64,000 bases of DNA. Origin: Plazaster borealis (lineage: Eukaryota > Echinodermata > Asteroidea > Forcipulatida > Labidiasteridae). Positions within the stretch are counted from its first letter, which is position 1. Every line of letters starts with the position of its first letter. A program made the translations under genes and the position numbers. The DNA lies in the NCBI GenBank assembly GCA_021014325.1, contig CM037467.1:11670773-11734772 (forward strand). The letters are read 5' to 3'. Shown here piece after piece: positions 12,201 to 21,200 of the stretch. The notes below the pieces were generated by a model. The model saw only the letters and a program-made list of their open reading frames with translations, was not told where the DNA came from and did not search any database.

Positions 12201-15200
12201 AGCCACGTCCAGGTTCTTCTTTCTGACAGATGAAGAAAGTGAAACAACAGCCCTGGCAAAAACAGTCGAGCTCCTCAAAGACATGGCTTCTTGTTACCCA
12301 ACAAAAGCCTACTTAAGAGTATGTGTGTTCCAGCTTTCTCGACTTTGCATTATCATCGAGCTAATCCTCATCTAAACTACTCATCCAGCCTGCAGCATCA
12401 GAATCCAGGTTTTTCTCTTGAGGACGATAAGAGCATACTGATCGAAACGCCGGGGTTCTTTTCAGAGTCACCATAACTCACAGAGAAAGAGATATAGTAA
12501 AAAAAAAAAAAAAAACAAATATTCTAGCTGTAACTCACTATCCCCAAGAACATAATGAGGACACTGAAATGCGAATGAATGTTCTTATTGGAGATTGCCT
12601 GGAACTGGTTGCCTGTAAATTGCCTCCTGTGAAAAATATGTGTTTAACAGTATTTCGAACATTAACCAATGAGCGTTGCGGGGGGCAAGATTTTTTTTCC
12701 TATGAACTTTTTGTCCCCATACGGGAATATAACATGGGCATGGAGGAGGATGGTTCAAAAGAGGGCGCTATCAAAAGAAGTTTGTACACAGTTTGCCGTA
12801 TGGGGGGGGGGGGGAGGGGGACCAAAAAGTTCGCAGGAAACAAAATCTCGCTTTCGGGCCGAATTCCATGGCGCTACTTACCGCAGAATTAAGCGCATAT
12901 GGCGTCCCGCAAAGAGCAGTAAGTCCGTGGTAAAAGGGTGCCGTAAAATTGGGACCTGGGCCTAGTTTCATAGAGCTGCTTAAAGCACAAAAAGTAGCTA
13001 AGCACAACAAAATTAGGCTTACCAGAATAAGGTTACCAGCCAAAATACAATGTCACACATACCATTTGTGACTGGTATCCTGCTCATTTCTGCTGAGCAG
13101 AAAATTGTTGAGCAATATTTTCTTCTTAAAAGATTGTTGAGCAATATTTTCTTCTGAAAGGGACACGTTGCCTTGGATCGGGCGAGTTGGTCTATAAAAA
13201 GCATTTGTAACCGTTTGTTATATAATGCATTATGGTTAGAAATATGTTAAAATATGTCTCGAAATTGCGTGGTTTTCCTTTTAAATCGTGAACACGGTCG
13301 GCCATTTTGTGGAGACAAATTTTCGACTCAACAAAATGGCCGACTGAGTTAGTTCGCAAAGTAAAAGGAAAACCACGCAATTTCGAGACATATTTTTGTG
13401 GATCAGTGTATTCTACTTTTATAACGTCTTTCTAACCATATGCATTTTATAACAAACGGTTACAAACGCCTTTTTTTAGACCAACTCGTCCGATCCAAGG
13501 CAACGTGTCCCTTTAAGCAACTCTATGAAATTGAGCCCCGAATAAAACATCGAATTGTTCACAAAAATAATTACCATTTCTCTACTCTGTCTTTGAACGC
13601 GTGGACAAATTCATATTTCCTGTTCTTAGAGTGAAGTTGGCGATTTCCTGACACCGCTCAAGTTTCTTCTGAACTATAACATCTTCAACTACCCACACGA
13701 GGATCCACCCCGTGGCGATGAAAGTTACACATTTCTCGGTGGTCTAGCACCTGTTCTTGACGACAACGCCTGCTCCAATGGAACTGCAGAAAAAACGGTG
13801 AAGGAAGAAACAATTTCTGAATGTTTTTAATTTCAAGAACCTGTTAACTCAACCCCCTGATCAGAACGCAAGTCTTTTGATGATACAAACAATATAAAGA
13901 CCTAATAAACCGTGCAAGTCTCGCGCGTATTTTTGGGACCACTTTGGTCCCACAATACATATAATATTTCAACGCGTGAAGGAAACAAACTCGCGCACTT
14001 TAACGGCTCCCATTGTTCGAATTCGCGTGAGACTTTCACAGTCTATTAATATCCAACAAGCATTTCCAATGTAGATTTTCATTGGCCAAAAGTGACTGGG
14101 TATTTTTGGTGTATCATTGTGACGTCACACGACGGCTGTTTGTATTTATGCAGCTTCTTTGATTTACCATCAGTTGCTTAAAATATATGTGTTTTTTGTG
14201 TGTTTTTTTTATACTTTTTTAGGTTTTATTCGTACGTGATTGTGGAAGTGACTCCATTTGTCAAACTAACATTAAAGTCGTGGCCGATCTCGAAGCACAA
14301 AGGTAAACCATTTTGTTTAAATGAACAGTTTACGAAGATTTACAACGAAAAGACAATGGATACTTATTTTGCCTTGCTTACACAGAAAAGCCTCGACCAC
14401 AACTCTAAAGTGAAATTTCAGATGGAAACGGTTTGGCGGGAGTACCAACTTTGTACCTCCCTTGTAGACAATATTGGAAATATTGTTTTCTTGCTCCGTG
14501 ACGTCCCTGTTCCCGTCCACACCTCCTTGTAGCCCCCTTACTTGAGTGGCCATTATTGGACTTGATGGGCTAACCCTTATAAGAAAATAAACATTGTTTC
14601 CCAAACCACAGCGGCAACCCTTACATCACGCTCGGAGGGGACGGCGTTGTGTACCTGTTGGTGGAAGTCCACAACGAGGGGGAGGAGGCCCACAACACGG
14701 AACTGCTGATCACCCATCCAAGAGAAGTGATTTACGAGTCATTGGAAATGTCAACAGTAAGTGGAAATATCAATACAATTAAATTCATAACAATTTATGA
14801 ATCATTACTAATTAGTTTTGGCCACGTGAGATTTCAATTTTTGCCACTTGTGGTCTCAGTTTTTTGCCGCTTCTTGTATCAGTTTTGCCACTTGTAGTTT
14901 AAATTTCTTGTCACTTATGGTAAGACTAATGCTGTAGGAAGCAGAGGGTCGTGTTGTGTATGGATCCCGAAGGACTCGAAGGCACTAACACTGCTTTATC
15001 ATCACTATAATTTGTCACCGTCCTGTGGCTTTATTTTTCTATTGTGGATTTTCTTTTGCGATTTGTGGCTTCAATTTTTGCCACTTGTTATTTCAGTTGC
15101 CATTTGTGGCTTCAGTTTTTGCCGCTTGTGATATCAGCTTTTGACACTCTTGGTTTAAGTTTTTGCAACTTACAATTTAAGTTTTTGCCACTCATAGGTA

Positions 15201-18200
15201 GTTCAAGTTTTTGCCACTTGTGGTTTAAGTTGTTGCCACTCATAGGTAGTTTAAGTCTTTGCCACTTGTGGTTTCAGTTTTTAGACTAATGCTAGAATGC
15301 GGACTCGAAAGCAGTTACAGTGCTCTATCATAATATCAATAATTATTGCTGTATAGGGCAAAGCTAAGATCATATCAGTTAAAAGGTCTCTTTTTGGAGA
15401 CTCGTAAGGAACAACAATACCAAACTAAACTTTCATTTTTTTATTTTTATTATTGACATGTTTTTCTTCCGTTGAAGGTCGAATGTCTAGAGTCTAGTTC
15501 CTGTACTCCTGACAATATTGTGACCTGCGCACCCAGAGAGGCGTACACTGACACAGCGGAAGTGCTTTGCTCTGTGGGTAATCCAATGCGATCTAACACA
15601 GTTGTGAGTATTGGTACCGGATGTTACATGGTTTCTGGGTATACATGATGAATGCATTAAGGGAATTTAGAACAGGGATAGTACGACGTGGTATCAAGAT
15701 TGAATGATTCTCATCTGAGTTCGTTTTTAAGCAGAATGTTTAAAAGTGTTAAATTAATGGCTTTTCCGAGCGGTTAAGAGCACCGGACTCAAGCTCTTGT
15801 GTTTCTGATCAGCAGAGTGTGGGTTTGAGTCCCGTTCATGAAACTTGATATCCTTGAGCAAGATGCTTCACCATAATTGCTATCTCATTCGGTTGGGACG
15901 CGTATAGGTCCAAAGTGCGAGTAAAAGAATCCAAAACACTTATCGTGGAAGAGTAGGGGTTAACACCAGTGTTTCTGGTTCAGCAAGCACCATTATTTAC
16001 AGGCTTTCCTCAGAGTTGCGAGCTACAGTGTCTTAGTTCAGTTATGAGGCATCCTTGGTTTCATTACCAGAAACATATAATACTAATACTAATAATAAAT
16101 AATGTGAAATATATTTGCACTAAATATCTTGAGAGGTACCGTTCGATCTGATTATGCTGTAAGTTTGAGAAACAAATCAGTTATTTTTAACAATGTTTCA
16201 TTGAATCGTGAATCAATTAACATTTCATTTTGCCAGTCTCAAATAATGTGCTTTAAAATATGATGTTATTTAAACTTGTTTCGTTATATTTGTTGAAATT
16301 AGCATTGAATTTAATTGTCCTATTTCAGTGGTTAAACGTTGATTTTTCATTAACAACTTATCTCAAACAGAGTATTATGCGTATGCGGTTCGACGTCAGG
16401 GGGTTGGCCTATGGGCGACAAGTGGTAAATTTCTCAATGACAGCTTCGACCCTCAGCGTCGAAGAGGGCGCTGACAGTCTACGGGACAACACCGTGACAG
16501 TTGACCTGCCAATCCGCATCGTCGCTGATATATCAGTGAGAGGGTACGACACAAACTATAAACTTTTGCAAAGGAGTCAAGTTCTACTTTAACAATGTAA
16601 ACGTTCCATGTAAAGTATCGACAATCATCGTTATAAAAGCACTCTAAGTGAACCGTCTACAACACACAGAAGAGATTACATTATTTGTCCATTTTTGTAC
16701 ACAAAAGATACGATTCGGACAGCCTTTAGCTACCGGGCAATCTACCGGAGGTCTAGTGGTCTACTCTAGAATGGCATAGTTGTGGGTTCGAATCCCACCC
16801 GAGTAATATGCCTGTGGATAATCATCCACAGGACTCGGCAAAGTACTGAGTACCTTACACACGTCGATGTATGGGTGAAAGTAGCTTGGAAAAACAGCTG
16901 TACAAAACAGCTTGTGTCAAAACTAAAACTTTCTGTTCAAGTTGCGTCATTTGATACTTGTGTTACAGAGTGGTACAACCAGAGCAAATCTTCTATTCAT
17001 CGGACAACGAGACAATAGAAGGCAAGCCTGCAGACAAGGAGGCCCTCTTGCGTCAAGCCCTGATAGGAGCGGGATTTTTAGACGGCGACGGAAAGTCCAA
17101 CATGAAAGGGATTGGACCTACTTTTACACACGTATACGAGGTACAACACTAATTGTTAGAAAGTGTCCGTCCGCTGGTGCCACTTTCACTGGATTGCTTA
17201 ACACAGACATGCTTAGCAGAAACAGGTTACCAGCCACGATGAACCTCAGTAGACCTAGTTCTTGAATGGTTCCATGCAATTTTTGCTTAGTGAGTCAATT
17301 TGAAGCAACATCTTTCAGATCCAGTCCTTTTCATAAAGCCTGTGCAGTAAGCACAAAGACTTGCTCAGCAAAGAAAAATCTTGCTTAGATGAAACGTGTA
17401 ACCAGCCAAACTTTATAGAGTTTAAGTTGTTGCCACTGGTTCCCAACTCTTTTTTTGCTTAGTAAAGAAAGCTGTTAAGCAGCATATTCTGCTTAACAGC
17501 TTTATGAAATCGGGCCCTGACCCCTTGCACTGACGTCACCAGAGGCTATTATTTTCTGACCAATGGGCTGCATGTAAAGATGGTGCGCGCGTGTCATTTT
17601 TTGTTTTTTGCGTAGCAAGAGGTTCTTGTGCTAAACAAACTAGTGTGCTTTTCAGTTTCGAATAAGCTAGTGGCTTGATGATTCATTAGCCTTCACAAGT
17701 AGAGTAATTAACTTTCCATGATGCCAGACATGTTTAGGAGAGTGACATAGTGGGCATTCCACAGGTTGTGACTATGATCCCTTTTCTTTAATCTTTTCTG
17801 TTTTAAACATTGTGGGCATGACCCCACAATGTAAGAAAAGCCCACAAGTACAGATCCTACTTACAAGTAGCCCCTCAATGTAGCTCTTGTAAGCACATCG
17901 GACTGTGGTCAACTGTCTGTTTTTAATTAAATAATCAGTACTCCGCCATTTTTTTTTAAAATCTAAACAATTCAACTTTCCATATTTTCACCTAGCCAAG
18001 TATAGCAATGTCTTGTTGCCATCAGGGGGCTTTTTCACCCAAAACAAATCCACCAATGACCAGCTCTCCCGGAATTCCCATAGCAGTTGTACAGCAATTA
18101 CTTGACCTTGGGGTCAATAGCCACTACTGGGTGAAATGCACCATATAGTTTCCAGATGGCTTTTTCTGTATAGTTGTACAATTGCTGTAAGCAGTGACCT

Positions 18201-21200
18201 GGTTGTTTATTTATTTATTTGGATGAATTGAGTAGGGTCCATATCTAATGGTTTGGGCCATTTGAAAGTGATTGGGTTCTTCACAAAAATGAATTACACG
18301 CCGACTGTCCGATGGCGTAAGCGTGTGAATTTGTTTTGATGGTGTCAAGCAGGGTTAGAGTCATTAAGAGTGAAAGAGTGAACTGCCACGAGTGAAATAG
18401 TACCATTACACAACTCCATGTGATTTGTTAAAGGTTGGTAACGAAGGCCCAGGTCGTCTGCCGTTTGATGGAGAGGTCACCATTGACTTACCATGGAGAA
18501 CAAACAACGGAGATTGGTTGATTTACATTAAGAGCATCCAGGTAAATCATTTTGTATAATATGTGAATAAAGCTCTTTAGCGAAACAGGTGATAGCACTT
18601 TACCATTATAATACAATAGCAGTTTACCATTACAGAATGGCATTTTACCATACAGAATAGCACTTAAACTCGTACATACAAACAGTTGGTGGCTCAACCT
18701 AAATACTGTGTTATTGATAGCAAATTTGTTGCTCTGCAACTCGTCATTATGACTTAAACTTAAAAGGTTACCATAATAGAACTTAAACTTGGCACTTAAC
18801 CTGCGAACGACTCTTTTATACAAAGTAACTTGGTACCTGGACAAAGTATCCGAGTATTACAAAGTACTCTACATAAGAATTTGACTTCAAGTCACAAAGT
18901 AAGTATGGAAATGAATTAAGCCACTGCGTTTGTCATCAAGAATATTATAGAATCATTTACTGTAATCATAATTGTATTCCTCCAAGGCGGAGAACAGTCC
19001 TAAGGAAGCAAAAGAAGCAAACGGTACCTTGTAATAATTAATTGTTCTCTGTAGTTGAACGGTAAAGGTACGTGTGCTAGTTCATCAGTACTAGATCAGC
19101 AGAGATTGGAAATAATGGAACATTACCTTGATTCATCCGGCAACCTGGATTATTCAACCGATGGGTTATCTTCGGATGATTCTTCAAATCAAAATATGGT
19201 AAGTACAACATTTTACTAGTTAATAACTGTTACCTGATCTATCAATCAGGTAAAAGTTCGGTCGGAAAATATACTTCACAATATTCATCAACTATTGTTA
19301 TTAGTTGAAAGGTTTAGCTCGTATAAACATGATGCATATGCCAACTTTGCCGGGAAAAATTTGTCTGAAATAAGTTCCATTGGTGAAAAACGAGAACTGT
19401 GAATAGTTTGTGACATCATCCTATGATTATTAGTAAGCCACGTGGCTCTTCACCGCTACCGTCCTCTCGTAACTTTGGTGAACTAAGAGGTCTAGAAGCT
19501 ACGTCATTGGTTCAAGAAAGGTTGTGGGGTCGTGGAGTATTTTCGTGGGAATTTGAAAAGGGCACAAGTGACTTTGAAAAATTCATTACAGTAGAAGATT
19601 TTGGGATGCTAGTTGGCGACAGATCGGGTAATTTTTATTGGTTACCTATTTCTAAGCATGCGCACATTTCCGAGGACAATACATGTTACGTCTGCTGCCA
19701 CCTATAGCGTCCACAAACAAATTATATTTATAGTAACTTTCCATGACAATTTATTTTTACCTTTTTATATGAAAAACATCAGTTTAAATTGTCGGATTTG
19801 TTTTCTCCTGCAGGGTTGTGATATAGCTCAGTGCGTCACTGTTACGTGCACAGTCGAAGGCCCTGTGGCCAGCGGAACCGGGGTTGTTGTCACCGTCGAT
19901 GCGTTGCTCTGGCAACGCACACTTATTGATGTAAGGACGCTTTTAACATTCTCTAAATAAATAACAATACACAAAAAACATTGAGGAAATAGCATGTGGT
20001 GGTTAATGTTGACTTGATTATTTGTGCTCGGCTTGACAACAGGCAGGGTATTGGAATAACGAGGCACTTTAATGAGGTGTTTCGCAGAAGACACCTGCGG
20101 TCTTGAAGAAGATGGTTAAGTGTGTCTTAAAAAATTGGGTGTGTAAATACCATTCACTAAAAGCCCCAGAGTCATTCTGTTTTATGGCAAACCAAAATGG
20201 TGACGTAGTCGTCAAGCTTCAAGTTTCACTGACATTAATTCGAACGGGGGGATGGGGTGGGAATAGAGCCCACTGCGAAGCGGAATGAAGATTGAAATAT
20301 TTCTTAATGTGTTTTTCTTATTGCAAATAATTATGTATTTCCGACAAATTATGTATTAATCTTCCTCTCCAGAATGAGATGGGAACCGTATATCTTATTT
20401 CTACGGCAACGTTTGGACTGCAGGATACCAGCAGTTCCCACACGCAACCTGCCGATGATGTGCCGGACACCATTCAGGTAACATTTCAGAAACAGCTCAA
20501 ATTGAAGACAAGTGATTTTTTTGTTTGTGATTTACTTATAATTTCCCGAATTTTATTTTAATATATTATATTGTCTTGATCTGCGGCCGTTTGAGTAATA
20601 TTTGTTACCAATTTGAGGACATCACTTTTTGTAAATTCACCGGTAAATGTTTTTAAAGAAATTTACCTTAGGGTTTTATATTGTTTATTAGAGCTGGATT
20701 GTAATGTGTGTGGTTGTAAAAGAAACACAACATAAAAACAAATAGAGGTCCAGATGCACCTGTGCAACCTGTAACTTTGGAAGGTTTGAAAAAAAGGAGA
20801 AAACAAGAAGAGAATATAACGTTTATCAAAATAACTACCTTTGTCAAATCTAAGTTCATTCGCTATTATGGCTGCTTTCACAGATCACAGTTTTTGACTT
20901 GTCTTCATTTTCAGTTGAAAACAACGATTTTTACCGAGGAGGTTCCGGACAAGCCCGTGGAGGGTTGGATCATTGCCGTCAGTGCCATTGGAGGAATCCT
21001 AGGCTTGGTGATCCTAGTAGCAGCTCTATGGAAGGTACGCCCAAAACCAATACAAACTAAATAAGAAACTATTATAGGGAATGGGGGAAGAACAAATTGA
21101 AAAAAAAAACCCAAAAGACACATAAAACAAAATACTAACAAAATAATCAACCGAAAAAAAGAAAAAAAATCAGACTTAATCAAAAGTAATAGCCAAGAAC

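Noticed and set aside
15758..15840. Possible tRNA-Leu/Ser gene
   Set aside because: A and B boxes are present, but no complete acceptor stem pairing was evident and a SINE-type tail follows.
19423..19707. 94-residue ORF as an extra integrin exon
   Set aside because: The flanking exons already join in phase and match continuous calf-2 sequence; this ORF has no family resemblance.
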